From assembly GCA_013138975.1 (NCBI GenBank), contig WTBR01000023.1, positions 1 through 49,015 on the forward strand: a DNA stretch of 49,015 nt. The letters are read 5' to 3'. This stretch comes from Bacteroidales bacterium. GTDB lineage: Bacteria; Bacteroidota; Bacteroidia; Bacteroidales; UBA12077. Positions 26,326-35,137 of the stretch are shown here, piece by piece. A program made the translations under genes and the position numbers. Numbering within the stretch: the first letter of the stretch is position 1; every line of letters begins with the position of its first letter. The notes under the pieces were generated by a model. The model was given only the letters and a program-made list of their open reading frames with translations. It ran no database searches and was not told the DNA's origin.

Positions 26326-27215
26326 ATATTTTCTATTTTGTTTTCACTAAAATTATTTACATGGTCAATAAACTTCTCAATATTTCCAAAACCCCACTGA
26401 GTGCAAGTAGAAATTGTAGAATCAGATAGTTTAATTATTTCATTAGGTTTAATATAGTATCTTTTATGTCCAGTCCTATCAAATATTTCTTTTGCATTCT
26501 CATAAGTTGAAAAAACACCATGACTTCCTTGCAAATATTGTGGGAATTTTGCTTCTAATTCTGCGTAAATAATGGTAGGATTTTGTTCAACATATTCTTT
26601 TATTACTTTGTTTACTAATCTTGATTTATTATAAATTGAATCTTTAAATTCAAATTTTGAGAAGTCTCGACTTGTATAGTTATATTTAAAATATGTATCG
26701 GTTATAACAAAAATTTCACTCTGTTGACCTTTAAATCTCCTAATAGTCATTCCTGCAATTGGTATTCCAGATTCGGTTGTATATCCATTTTGTAATTTTT
26801 CTTGAAGAGAAGAAGAAATAGAAGTTCCAACTAATACACCAATCCAATTTGGAGAATTCTCATTCTCAGTCCAAAAATCAGGATGTTTTTGAATAATTGT
26901 ATCGCTTACTTTAAGATAATCTTCAAGTTGCTTTAAAGCTTCTTCATTTATTTCTCCAATCTTTAATTCAACAATTGATAAATAATCCATACCGTATTTA
27001 GCCAAGATATCAATTCTTCCATCTCTTTTGGATGTTTTTCTTCCCCCTTTTAAAGCAATTTCTGCATCAAGTACAACAATATCTGCAAAGTTTTCATTAT
27101 CAAGCTTCAATATATCTTCATTTTCTATCAGATAAGCTTCCATTGCTAACTCCTTTAAAAAAGGATATTCTTTTAATTCAATATTATTTGCTGTAATCTG
27201 TTTGAATATCTCCAT
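26322..27215 (-). CDS. PD-(D/E)XK nuclease-like protein
   Basis: 297 residues from ATG at 27215. The open frame extends 34 codons upstream to a TTG, but that part crosses a palindrome and repeat and lacks protein character. Residues 65-100 contain DGRIDILAKYGMDYLSIVELKIG (Asp69, Glu83, Lys85) followed by the helix EEALKQLEDYL, the fold and catalytic pattern of PD-(D/E)XK nucleases. The C-terminal 120 residues (RLVNKVIKEYVEQNPTIIYAELEAKFPQYLQGSHGVF) form a separate helical domain that may bind DNA or a partner. No methyltransferase or defence genes adjoin, so restriction is only one possibility. Confidence 0.75.
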   Translation of the reverse strand: MEIFKQITANNIELKEYPFLKELAMEAYLIENEDILKLDNENFADIVVLDAEIALKGGRKTSKRDGRIDILAKYGMDYLSIVELKIGEINEEALKQLEDYLKVSDTIIQKHPDFWTENENSPNWIGVLVGTSISSSLQEKLQNGYTTESGIPIAGMTIRRFKGQQSEIFVITDTYFKYNYTSRDFSKFEFKDSIYNKSRLVNKVIKEYVEQNPTIIYAELEAKFPQYLQGSHGVFSTYENAKEIFDRTGHKRYYIKPNEIIKLSDSTISTCTQWGFGNIEKFIDHVNNFSENKIENI

Positions 27216-27225
27216 GCCTTTCGAT

Positions 27226-27243
27226 TTAATGCACCATAACAAT
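27226..27243 (-). repeat. Inverted copy of the 25452-25469 element
   Basis: On the minus strand ATTGTTATGGTGCATTAA, 17 of 18 bases identical to the element at 25452-25469 but in the opposite orientation. The pair brackets the lipoprotein/nuclease gene pair. Confidence 0.55.
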
Positions 27244-27245
27244 AT

Positions 27246-27270
27246 TATATGTGCCACGGTGGCACATATA
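27246..27270. promoter_or_regulatory. Perfect 25-base palindrome upstream of the nuclease-like gene
   Basis: TATATGTGCCAC, one central G, GTGGCACATATA: 12-bp arms with no mismatch, 31 bases before the ATG. No T tract follows on either side, so it is not a normal terminator. An operator or recombination site is possible. Confidence 0.55.
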
Positions 27271-27453
27271 TCTTCTATATGTAAAACAAACTTTTGATGT
27301 ATCTCGTGCAATATCAATTATGTCGTATACATACAAAAAAATATAAAACCACATACTTCATATTTTTTTGTGAACATAAAGATAGTTAATATTAAACAAT
27401 GTCTAATTCAATACTTATAAAAAGAAAGTGTGCATTTTTAAAAATATAAATGA

Positions 27454-27480
27454 AAATCCCGCTAATTAAGCGGGATTTTT
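27454..27480. terminator. Intrinsic terminator after the dihydroorotate-dehydrogenase-like gene
   Basis: AATCCCGCT (27455-27463) pairs with AGCGGGATT (27469-27477); A and T runs on both sides let it work in both directions. It marks the edge between the accessory island and the core gene block. Confidence 0.8.
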
Positions 27481-28449
27481 TTATTGTATACTAGAGAAGT
27501 ACTTCATAAACTGGGATCGTTCATAAACAAGTGGATCATCAATTTTTGAATAACTCATCTTACCTTTAAATTCTTCAATATTTTCAAACCCATGTTTATT
27601 CATCCAATCTTCAAGATCTTTAATAATATTTTCCAGATGATCAATCCCATTTTTATATAATGTGGAACATACCTGAACTGCACTTGCACCTGCTAATAAT
27701 TGCTTAACTACAGCTTTACCATCATGTACACCTGTTGATGCAGCAATATCCATATCTGTGATTTTAGAAGACATAATACCTACCCAACGTAATGAATTTC
27801 TAATGTCTGCCGGAGTACTAAAAACTTCAGATGTGGTAAATTCCATTTTATCCACATTTATATCAGGAGCATAAAATCTATTAAACAGAACTACGCCCGG
27901 GACATTCAATTTTTGAACGAAGCCAACCAGATTTGAGAAATGAGAGCCTAATTTAAATGCAAAAGGAATATTTATTGTTTTCTTTAATTGCTCTGCTAAC
28001 TCAAAATACACATTTTCATAATGTTCTGCAGAAGCATTTTTGTCGTTTGGTAAAACAAAAACATTAACTTCTAAGGCATCCGCTCCTGCTTCTTCAACGC
28101 TTTTAGCAAAACCTGTCCACTCTTTAGAGCTAACACAATTTATACTAGCAATTACGGGTATATTTACAGCTTCTTTTGCATTTTTAATTAGATCAAGATA
28201 CTGTTCAACTGTATTATTTTTAACATAATAGTTTACATAATCTAATGCTTCTGGCGAATCGGAACCGTTTGCCATTTTACCGGCTTCGTATTTTATTTGT
28301 TCTTCGAAAATTGATTTTAACACAATTGCTCCAGCACCTTTTTCTTCTATTTGCTTAATTTTTTCAATAGAGCTAGTAAGACCTGAACTTCCTACAATAA
28401 CCGGGTTTTTAAGTTTCAATCCTAAATAAGTGGTTTCTAATTTACTCAT
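27481..28449 (-). CDS. Dihydroorotate dehydrogenase-like flavoprotein
   Basis: 322 residues with a TIM-barrel FMN fold. It starts TTYLGLKLKNPVIVGSSGLT and has AGAIVLKSIFEEQI, PVIASINCVSSKEW, GADALEVNV, VVLFNRFYAPDI, STGVHDGKAVVKQLLAGASAVQV. This matches the class annotated as dihydroorotate dehydrogenase-like, distinct from PyrD; the true substrate is unknown. Downstream of a YggS gene by 22 bases, with which it probably forms an operon, and closed by a strong hairpin. Confidence 0.88.
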   Translation of the reverse strand: MSKLETTYLGLKLKNPVIVGSSGLTSSIEKIKQIEEKGAGAIVLKSIFEEQIKYEAGKMANGSDSPEALDYVNYYVKNNTVEQYLDLIKNAKEAVNIPVIASINCVSSKEWTGFAKSVEEAGADALEVNVFVLPNDKNASAEHYENVYFELAEQLKKTINIPFAFKLGSHFSNLVGFVQKLNVPGVVLFNRFYAPDINVDKMEFTTSEVFSTPADIRNSLRWVGIMSSKITDMDIAASTGVHDGKAVVKQLLAGASAVQVCSTLYKNGIDHLENIIKDLEDWMNKHGFENIEEFKGKMSYSKIDDPLVYERSQFMKYFSSIQ

Positions 28450-28471
28450 AATTAAAATATTTTTAAATTAT

Positions 28472-29146
28472 CTACTTAATATAATTTCTTGCTCCAAATA
28501 ATAAACTACCAATACGAACCATAGTGGCTCCTTCTTCTATTGCAATTTTATAATCTCCTGACATTCCCATCGAGATTTCTTTAAAATCACTAACAGGAAA
28601 AAAAGTATTTTTTAATTCATTAAAGATATAAACTAATTCTTTAAATTCGGAACGTATTGCTTCCTCATTTTCGGTATAGGTTGCCATACCCATTACACCA
28701 CAAATAGTTATATTATTAAGTTTCTTAAATTCTTCTGATTGCAGAAACTCTTTTGCTTCTTCTATACTTAAACCAAATTTAGTTTCCTCTTTTGCAATAT
28801 GAAACTGAAGCAGACAATTAATTTTTCGATTATTCTTCTCTCCTTCTTTGTTAATTACACTTAATAATTTAAAACTATCAATACCGTGAATTAATGACAC
28901 AAAGGGAGCTATATATTTAACCTTATTGCTTTGCATATGACCAATCATGTGCCATTCGATATCTTTGGGTAATTCATTATACTTATCTGCCAATTCTTGC
29001 ACTTTATTTTCTCCAAATATTTTATATCCAGACTGATATGCTTCACGAATTGCGTCTATTGGTTTAGTTTTTGATACTGCGACTAATTTCACATTTGAAG
29101 GTATCTCATTGGAAAGGAAATGCTTAATATTTTCAGAAACGCCCAT
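28472..29146 (-). CDS. YggS-family PLP-binding homeostasis protein
   Basis: 224-residue single-domain alanine-racemase-like barrel that binds pyridoxal phosphate and influences PLP and amino-acid balance. Schiff-base lysine Lys26 lies in LVAVSKTKP; also GENKVQEL, WHMIGHMQSNKVK, MGMATYTEN and SMGMSGDYKIAIEEGATMVR with IGSLLFG. Normal length for YggS (PLPBP). First gene of the pair with the dihydroorotate-dehydrogenase-like protein. Confidence 0.94.
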   Translation of the reverse strand: MGVSENIKHFLSNEIPSNVKLVAVSKTKPIDAIREAYQSGYKIFGENKVQELADKYNELPKDIEWHMIGHMQSNKVKYIAPFVSLIHGIDSFKLLSVINKEGEKNNRKINCLLQFHIAKEETKFGLSIEEAKEFLQSEEFKKLNNITICGVMGMATYTENEEAIRSEFKELVYIFNELKNTFFPVSDFKEISMGMSGDYKIAIEEGATMVRIGSLLFGARNYIK

Positions 29147-29243
29147 TTATACTGTATTTTTATTAATGATTTATTATAATTTCAAATGTAATAAAAAAGT
29201 TCTTTCTTAAAAAAGATAACAATCAGGTTTAGTAAAAGTTTAC

Positions 29244-29272
29244 AAAAAAAGGAGAATCGCTATTGATTCTCC
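29244..29272 (-). terminator. Rho-independent terminator of the serine operon
   Basis: On the minus strand GGAGAATC, six-base loop, GATTCTCC, then seven T. It lies 40 bases after the DUF1015 stop. Confidence 0.85.
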
Positions 29273-29312
29273 CTTTCTTATCTTTAAATAATATTTCTAT
29301 TATTTTAACATA

Positions 29313-30560
29313 TTATATTTTATGAATAACCAATCCACTTCTTAGTTTAGGTTCAAACCAAGTCGTTTTTGGAGGCATTATATTTCCAGTATCAGCTATA
29401 TCAATTAATTGTTGTAAAGAAGCAGGATATAACGCAAATGCAACTTTCATTTTACCGCTATCAACTCGTTTGCTTAGTTCTCCTAAACCACGAATTCCAC
29501 CAACAAAATCAATTCTATTTGAAGTTCTTAAATCCATAATATTAAATATTGGCTCAAGAACTTGTTTTGAAAGAATTGTAACATCAAGTACTCCAATTGG
29601 GTCATTATCATCAAATGTTCCAGCTTTTGCTGTTAATTTGTACCAATCACCAGCTAGATACATACTAAATTCATGTAATTTTGCTGGCGTATGTATTTCA
29701 GATCCAACTTTTTCTACTTCAAAAGCAGTCTTTAATTTTTCAACTAATTCCTCTTCAGAAATACCATTCAAATCTTTAACTACACGATTATAATCAATAA
29801 TTTTTAATTGATTATCAGGAAAATGAACGGCCATAAAGAAATTATAATCTTCATTTCCTGTATGATTTGGATTGTTTTCTTGCTTTTCGATTCCAATACG
29901 AGCAGCTGCAGCTGTTCTATGATGACCATCAGCAACATAAGTATATGGAACTTTAGTATCAAATAAATCTTCTAATTTTTTATTTGTATCTGCATTATTA
30001 ATTGCCCAAAAGTGATGACCGAAACCATCTTCAGCAACGAAATCATAATCAGCTTCTTGATTTTTAACAATTGCATCAACTAATGCGTCAATTTCAGGAA
30101 CAGCTTTATATGAAAAGAATACAGGCTCGATATTTGCGTTTGTATAACGAGTTAAAATCATTCTGTCGTCTTCTTTTTCCGGACGAGTTAATTCATGTTT
30201 CTTAATTATTCCATTATGATAATCTGCACATGCTGCTGCACCAACAATACCATATTGTGTTCGTCCGTCCATTGTTTGTGCATAAATATAATATTTAGCC
30301 TCATCATCTTGAACTAACCATTCCTTTTCTTGAAACATTTTAAAATTGTCAACAGCTTTGTTATATACCGTTTCAGAATGAACATCTGTTCCTGCAGGAC
30401 AATCAATCTCAGCTTTAGTAATATGTAACAAAGAACAATCTTTCCCTTTTGCCATAACAGCAGCTTCTTCGCTATTCATAACATCATAAGGCAGACATGC
30501 TAGATCTTTCGAAATATCCTTAGGAGGCCTTAATCCTTTAAATGGTTTTATTATTGCCAT
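29313..30560 (-). CDS. DUF1015 family protein of the serine cluster
   Basis: 415 residues, cytosolic. The DUF1015 pattern is clear: start IIKPFKGLRPPKDISKDLAC followed by LPYDVMNSEEA, then YVADGHHRTAAAARIG (about 212-227), MAVHFPDNQLKIIDYNRVVK and VDFVGGIRGLGEL. The function is unresolved; the HHRT motif is suggestive of a catalytic site or phosphate binding. It follows serA and serC on the same strand, an arrangement seen in other anaerobes, so a role linked to serine or 3-phosphoglycerate metabolism is likely. Confidence 0.9.
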   Translation of the reverse strand: MAIIKPFKGLRPPKDISKDLACLPYDVMNSEEAAVMAKGKDCSLLHITKAEIDCPAGTDVHSETVYNKAVDNFKMFQEKEWLVQDDEAKYYIYAQTMDGRTQYGIVGAAACADYHNGIIKKHELTRPEKEDDRMILTRYTNANIEPVFFSYKAVPEIDALVDAIVKNQEADYDFVAEDGFGHHFWAINNADTNKKLEDLFDTKVPYTYVADGHHRTAAAARIGIEKQENNPNHTGNEDYNFFMAVHFPDNQLKIIDYNRVVKDLNGISEEELVEKLKTAFEVEKVGSEIHTPAKLHEFSMYLAGDWYKLTAKAGTFDDNDPIGVLDVTILSKQVLEPIFNIMDLRTSNRIDFVGGIRGLGELSKRVDSGKMKVAFALYPASLQQLIDIADTGNIMPPKTTWFEPKLRSGLVIHKI

Positions 30561-30748
30561 GTTTTAATAAGTTTAAAGTTCAAAGTTCTGAGTTCAAGGT
30601 TTCATGAACAAACACGTTCACCTCATTATCAAAACTTTAACTTAATTTACATTTATTTTAATTATATTTTTAAAAGTTTAAATTATTACTCTAGTTTATT
30701 ATACCACATACCAACTTGGAACTTTAAACTAGTAACTTTAAACTTCTT
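30561..30748. repeat. AGTTTAAAGTT-type spacer repeats between serA and DUF1015
   Basis: The 188-base gap has degenerate units such as GTTTAAAGTTCAAAGTT at its left end and AACTTTAAACTAGTAACTTT at its right end, which are inverted relative to each other. They could fold into a long AT-rich stem. Similar spacer repeats are frequent in Bacteroidota. No ORF. Confidence 0.5.
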
Positions 30749-31669
30749 TTAGTTTACTTTGAATGTTGTGTTTCCGTTTTCAATGAAATCAATAATTTGA
30801 TTAGCACCTGCAACACCTGCATTAATGTTAGCTTCTGCTGTTTGAGCACCCATTTTCTTTGGTGTAAAGAAAAATCTTCCTTCATATTTCTCTTTAATCT
30901 CATCTGCACACTCAGGAGTTAAATCAGAAACATATCTAAAATCATCTCTTTCAGCAAACACTTTCAGCAATTCCTCTTCATTAATAACTTCTTTTCTTGC
31001 AGTATTTACTAATGTTCCATTTTTAGGCATTTTACTCAACAAATCAAATCCGATTGATTTTTTAGTTTTATCATTAGCAGGAATATGCAATGATATGTAC
31101 TGACATGTTGAATACAATTCTTCAGCTGTATCAAGTTGAATTACTCCATCTTTTTTAACTAAATCCTTATCAACAAAAGGATCATAAGCATATACATCCA
31201 TTCCAAATCCTTTAGCTATTTGAGCAACATATCTTCCAACATTACCATAAGCATGAATTCCTACTTTTTTACCACGTAATTCAGTACCTGCTTTACCATT
31301 GTAATTTCCACGAGCAATACTTATCATCATACCAATAGCAAGTTCAGCTACAGCATTTGAGTTTTGACCCGGAGTATTCATTGCAACTACATTTTTAGCT
31401 GTACATGCTTCCAAATCAAGATTATCGTAACCTGCACCTGCTCTAATAACTATTTTAAGATTATTCGATGCATCAATTACCTCTTTTGTTACTTTATCTG
31501 AACGTACTATCATAGCGTCAACATTCTCTACAGCCTTTAACAGTTCAGATTTATCTGTATATTTTTCCAATAAAACTAATTCATAATTAGCTTTATCTAA
31601 AACTTCCTTAATTTGAGCTACTGCTGCAGGAGCAAATGGCTTTTCTGTTGCAACAAGTACTTTTTTCAT
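30749..31669 (-). CDS. serA: D-3-phosphoglycerate dehydrogenase, short form
   Basis: 306-residue enzyme oxidising 3-phosphoglycerate to phosphohydroxypyruvate, first step of serine synthesis. NAD-binding motif VGIHAYGNVGRYVAQIAKGF (about 136-155), RAGAGYDNLDLEACT, and VNTARKEVINEEELL are conserved. It lacks the C-terminal ACT or ASB regulatory domains, so allosteric serine inhibition is not expected. The usual catalytic His of PHxGxST is replaced by Lys272 (TPKKMGAQTAEA), as in type IIIK phosphoglycerate dehydrogenases. It lies 71 bases after serC, across a stem-loop. Confidence 0.93.
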   Translation of the reverse strand: MKKVLVATEKPFAPAAVAQIKEVLDKANYELVLLEKYTDKSELLKAVENVDAMIVRSDKVTKEVIDASNNLKIVIRAGAGYDNLDLEACTAKNVVAMNTPGQNSNAVAELAIGMMISIARGNYNGKAGTELRGKKVGIHAYGNVGRYVAQIAKGFGMDVYAYDPFVDKDLVKKDGVIQLDTAEELYSTCQYISLHIPANDKTKKSIGFDLLSKMPKNGTLVNTARKEVINEEELLKVFAERDDFRYVSDLTPECADEIKEKYEGRFFFTPKKMGAQTAEANINAGVAGANQIIDFIENGNTTFKVN

Positions 31670-31690
31670 AATTTTTAATTTTAAGGATTA

Positions 31691-31722
31691 ATAAAAAGAC
31701 CCAAAGCATATGCCTTGAGTCT
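31691..31722 (-). terminator. Stem-loop between serC and serA
   Basis: On the minus strand AAGACTCAAGGC, ATAT loop, GCTTTGGGTCTT, then TTTATT; two or three G-U or mismatched positions. It looks like a leaky terminator or processing site that would lower serA and DUF1015 expression relative to serC. Confidence 0.55.
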
Positions 31723-31740
31723 TATATTTAAAATATTAAT

Positions 31741-32814
31741 TTATGCGTTTTTTGCTTCGAAATCATTCATTGCTTTAACTAATGCTTGAACATCTTCTAT
31801 TGTAGATGCATTATAAGTAGAAGCACGGAAACCTCCAACTGAACGATGCCCTTTAATTCCAATACAATTTCTTTCTCCTGCAAATGCAACAAATTCAGCT
31901 TCTTTATCTTTGTATTGATCTTTCATAACAAAAACAATGTTCATTCTTGAACGATCTTCTTTTGCTATAGGACTAACAAACATATTACTACTATCAATTG
32001 TATTATAAAGTAACTCGGCTCTTTCAATAGCTAACTTTTCCATTGCTTCAACTCCACCCATTGCTTTAACCCATTTCAATGTTTCACGAACAGCAAAAAT
32101 ATTAAATACAGGAGGCGTATTATACATTGATCCTTTATCAATATGAATTCCATATTGTAACATTGTTGGAATCGGGCGATCTGCAACAACCTTATTTAAC
32201 AATTCATCCTTAATAATAATAAACGTTACACCTGCAGGGCCTAAATTCTTTTGAGCTCCACCATATATCATGTCATATTTAGCAACATCAACTGGACGAC
32301 TTAAAAAATCAGAAGACATATCAGCAATCAAAGGAGCTTTAACATCTAAATCTTCAAAAATCTCAGTTCCACTAATTGTATTATTTGTTGTAATATGAAC
32401 ATAATCAACGTCATTAGGGATATCATATCCTTTTGGATAATACGAAAAGTTTTTATCTTTAGAAGATACTTCAACAACCTCACCCCACATTTTTGCTTCC
32501 TTAATAGCTTTTGATGCCCATGTTCCGGTATTTAAATAAAATGCTTTAGACGCCATAAAGTTATAAGGTATCATACAAAATTGAAGACTAGCTCCACCGC
32601 CTAAAAATACAACTGAATATCCGTCAGGTATACTTAATACCTCTTTCATTAATTCAACTGACTCATCCATTACCGCTTGAAAATCTTTACTTCTGTGTGA
32701 AATTTCAATTAATGATTGACCTAAACCATTAAATTCAACAATTGCTTCAGATGTATTCTTCAATAATGAATCGGACAACTTACATGGACCTGCATTAAAA
32801 ATATGTTTCCTCAT
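31741..32814 (-). CDS. serC: Phosphoserine aminotransferase
   Basis: 357-residue class V PLP enzyme converting phosphohydroxypyruvate and glutamate to phosphoserine. [13 protein letters not shown] at the start, [42 protein letters not shown] lysine Lys189 in [15 protein letters not shown], and the C-terminal [15 protein letters not shown] substrate motif are all present. First gene of the serC-serA-DUF1015 cluster. No serB is seen in the window. No riboswitch was found in the 164-base upstream gap. Confidence 0.96.
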   Translation of the reverse strand: MRKHIFNAGPCKLSDSLLKNTSEAIVEFNGLGQSLIEISHRSKDFQAVMDESVELMKEVLSIPDGYSVVFLGGGASLQFCMIPYNFMASKAFYLNTGTWASKAIKEAKMWGEVVEVSSKDKNFSYYPKGYDIPNDVDYVHITTNNTISGTEIFEDLDVKAPLIADMSSDFLSRPVDVAKYDMIYGGAQKNLGPAGVTFIIIKDELLNKVVADRPIPTMLQYGIHIDKGSMYNTPPVFNIFAVRETLKWVKAMGGVEAMEKLAIERAELLYNTIDSSNMFVSPIAKEDRSRMNIVFVMKDQYKDKEAEFVAFAGERNCIGIKGHRSVGGFRASTYNASTIEDVQALVKAMNDFEAKNA

Positions 32815-32978
32815 AACTAATAGTTTTATGATTATTAAGTAATTATATTAAATAAATTAAACATTCTATTTGCAAACAAATTTCAATTAAATAGATCAAT
32901 ATATTTATGATCTATAACATATTTAATAAAAAAAATGGCAGTATAAATTTATGAACTAATGACAAGGAAAGCAATTCG

Positions 32979-33701
32979 TCATAAGCTATTTTTTAAGTTT
33001 ACTATATAATTTTTCCTGAGAACCGGTAATACTTCATTCAAATCGACCTTAAAGCAATGACTAGCAATACTTTCAAAACCCAAATCTGTTAATCGATTGT
33101 ATTGATATATTCTTTTAATATATTGATGGATATCAGCTTTTGCAACATTCCATAAATCAACTGATGAAGTAACAGAGTCACAATTTGTTGTGAATTTCTT
33201 ATAATTTAGTAAGCTATCCGCTAATGCTCCTGCAAATAAAGAGTCTTCAATACAGTAATTTCCTTTCCATCCTGAACATAATATTAATATATCCATTTGT
33301 TGATTTTTTAAATAATTTGTTACGCTTGTTAAATTTAAGAATGAAGCAATTAAAACAGATTCAGATTTTGAAGCAATATTTATTGTATTTGTTCCATTAG
33401 TAGTACTGTAAACCAAAGTTTTGCCAAGAATGTTTTCCGATGTAAACTCGAATGGAGAATTTCCAAAATCAGCGAAATCAACTTTTTTACCATTTCTTTC
33501 TGCAGCAACTAAATAGCCATTATTTTTATACTTTCTAGCTTCCTCTAAACTATTTACCGGTATCAGCTTCTTTAGTCCATTTTGAAACATTGTAGTAATA
33601 ATACTTGTTGCTCTTAGAATATCAACAATTACAACAATTTTATTTTCTAAATTATATTTACTGAATAACTCAGGAGTTAAACAAACCTCTATATTTTTCA
33701 T
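32979..33701 (-). CDS. comB: 2-phosphosulfolactate phosphatase family protein
   Basis: 240 residues of the ComB fold. Motifs: VIVDILRATSIITTMFQNG (about 24-42), AAERNGKKVDFADFGNSPFEF, TLVYSTTNGTNTI, and LCSGWKGNYCIEDSLFAGAL. In methanogens ComB dephosphorylates phosphosulfolactate for coenzyme M synthesis. Bacteroidota usually have no other coenzyme M genes, so the physiological substrate here may differ, possibly a sulfolactate for sulfonolipid or sulfonate metabolism; that is inference. Monocistronic. Confidence 0.88.
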   Translation of the reverse strand: MKNIEVCLTPELFSKYNLENKIVVIVDILRATSIITTMFQNGLKKLIPVNSLEEARKYKNNGYLVAAERNGKKVDFADFGNSPFEFTSENILGKTLVYSTTNGTNTINIASKSESVLIASFLNLTSVTNYLKNQQMDILILCSGWKGNYCIEDSLFAGALADSLLNYKKFTTNCDSVTSSVDLWNVAKADIHQYIKRIYQYNRLTDLGFESIASHCFKVDLNEVLPVLRKNYIVNLKNSL

Positions 33702-33732
33702 TTGTAGAGTTTAAAAAAGCTAAGTTAATAAA

Positions 33733-33759
33733 AAACCCCACTATAAAATAGCAGGGTTT
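33733..33759 (-). terminator. Intrinsic terminator downstream of gcvT
   Basis: On the minus strand AAACCC pairs with GGGTTT around an inner TAT/ATA stem, followed by T6ATT. It lies beyond the interspersed repeat copy B and ends the gcvT transcript just upstream of comB. Confidence 0.65.
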
Positions 33760-33765
33760 ATAAGT

Positions 33766-33919
33766 AGTCTTTGCAAGAAAACGCCAAATACTGCGTTACT
33801 CTTGTGTTGAAAGCAGTCACTTACAAAAGTAAACTCCTTGGTTTTCAACACTTCGAAAGCCTTGTCTTTGACGTTTTCTTATCAAAGACTTGAAAAAGGC
33901 TATTTTCTTGCAGACATTA
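33766..33919. repeat. Interspersed mosaic repeat, copy B (minimal form)
   Basis: Starts AGTCTTTGCAAGAAAACGCC and ends TATTTTCTTGCAGACATT. It shares with copies A and C the segments CTCCTTGGTTTTCAA, GTCTTTGACGTTTTCTTATC and CAAAGACTTGAAAAA, but lacks the internal ACTCACAAGTTTA block and all private inserts, so it is the shortest of the three. Confidence 0.75.
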
Positions 33920-33936
33920 AGTATGATAATTAGTAA

Positions 33937-35043
33937 TTATTTACTTACATGAAAAGGTGCACGCGCAACTTTAGCTTTTATTTTTTTGTTTCTGATTTCA
34001 ATAAAAATTTCTGTTCCAACTTTTCTAAAACCCTTATTTAAGTACGCCATTCCAACTCCTTGCTTTATAATTGGAGACATTGTACCAGAGGTTACTTCAC
34101 CAATTTCGTTTCCTTCAGCATCAACTACTTTATAATGTTGACGAGGAATTCCACGTTCTTCCATTATAAATCCTTTCAATTGTCGAGCAACACCCTCTTC
34201 TTTTTGTTTTTCCCAAATATTACGATCAATAAAATCGTTTCCTTCAACGAATTTTGTAATCCAACCTAAACCAGCTTCGATTGCAGAAATATCATCATTC
34301 ATATCATTACCATATAAACAAAAACCTGATTCTAATCTAAGTGTATCACGAGCACCTAAGCCTATTGGTTTAATTCCAAATTCTTCGCCGGCTTCAAAAA
34401 CAGCTTTCCAAAGTTTTGCTGCATCTGCATTATCAACATAAATTTCACAACCACCTGAACCAGTATATCCTGTTGTAGAGAAAATAACATCTTTAATTCC
34501 TGCAATATCACATTTTTGGAAAGTATAATATTCCATATCAACTACATTTGCAGAAGTTAATTTTTGCATCGCTTTTAAAGCTAATGGTCCTTGAACTGCC
34601 AACTGAGCAATTTCATCAGAAGCATTGTATACTTCTTTACCCAATTCCATTCCCATTTCCTGAGCATGTTTAGAAACCCAAGCCCAATCCTTATCAATAT
34701 TAGATGCATTAACAACTAATAAATAAGTTTCGTCGTCGAATTTATAAACTAATAAATCATCAACTATACCACCTTTTCCATTCGGGAAACATGAATACTG
34801 AACTTTACCATTATATAATTCTGCAACATCGTTTGATGTTAACTTTTGAACTAATTCAAAAGCTTTTGGGCCTTTTACCCAAAATTCTCCCATGTGTGAA
34901 ACATCAAATACTCCAATTTTTTCGCGAACAGTCATATGTTCATCATTAATTCCAGAATATTCAATTGGCATGTTATAACCAGCAAATGGAAGCATTTTTG
35001 CTCCAAGTTCAATATGAAAATTTGTAAATGCTGTATTTTTCAT
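33937..35043 (-). CDS. gcvT: Aminomethyltransferase (glycine cleavage T protein)
   Basis: 368 residues. It transfers the methylene carbon of glycine to tetrahydrofolate, releasing ammonia. The folate-binding domain starts [88 protein letters not shown] and the C-terminal [20 protein letters not shown] are T-protein signatures. Normal length. gcvH and gcvP are not in the window. It is followed by repeat copy B and a terminator. Confidence 0.96.
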   Translation of the reverse strand: MKNTAFTNFHIELGAKMLPFAGYNMPIEYSGINDEHMTVREKIGVFDVSHMGEFWVKGPKAFELVQKLTSNDVAELYNGKVQYSCFPNGKGGIVDDLLVYKFDDETYLLVVNASNIDKDWAWVSKHAQEMGMELGKEVYNASDEIAQLAVQGPLALKAMQKLTSANVVDMEYYTFQKCDIAGIKDVIFSTTGYTGSGGCEIYVDNADAAKLWKAVFEAGEEFGIKPIGLGARDTLRLESGFCLYGNDMNDDISAIEAGLGWITKFVEGNDFIDRNIWEKQKEEGVARQLKGFIMEERGIPRQHYKVVDAEGNEIGEVTSGTMSPIIKQGVGMAYLNKGFRKVGTEIFIEIRNKKIKAKVARAPFHVSK

Positions 35044-35081
35044 TATACATTATGTTTTATAAGTAAATTATTCTTGATGCA

Positions 35082-35089
35082 CAAAATTA
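35082..35089 (-). promoter_or_regulatory. Candidate -7 element of gcvT
   Basis: TAATTTTG on the minus strand (35089-35082) matches TAnnTTTG exactly, 39 bases before the ATG. No -33 TTG at the expected distance, and no glycine riboswitch-like structure. Confidence 0.4.
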
Positions 35090-35137
35090 TGAAATTTAAA
35101 TTAAAAAAATATGATTTTCACCGATTGCCTGTTACAA

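Noticed and set aside
25452..27243. True integron attC array
   Set aside because: Only one boundary fits the GTTRRRY core, no integrase gene is seen, and there are too few units; kept only as cassette-like.
27216..27317. N-terminal extension of the nuclease-like gene from a TTG
   Set aside because: The 34 extra codons cross a perfect palindrome and a repeat; the ATG at 27215 begins a normal-looking N-terminus.
30561..30748. CRISPR or tandem repeat array in the AGTTTAAAGTT spacer
   Set aside because: Units are short, degenerate and without regular spacers.
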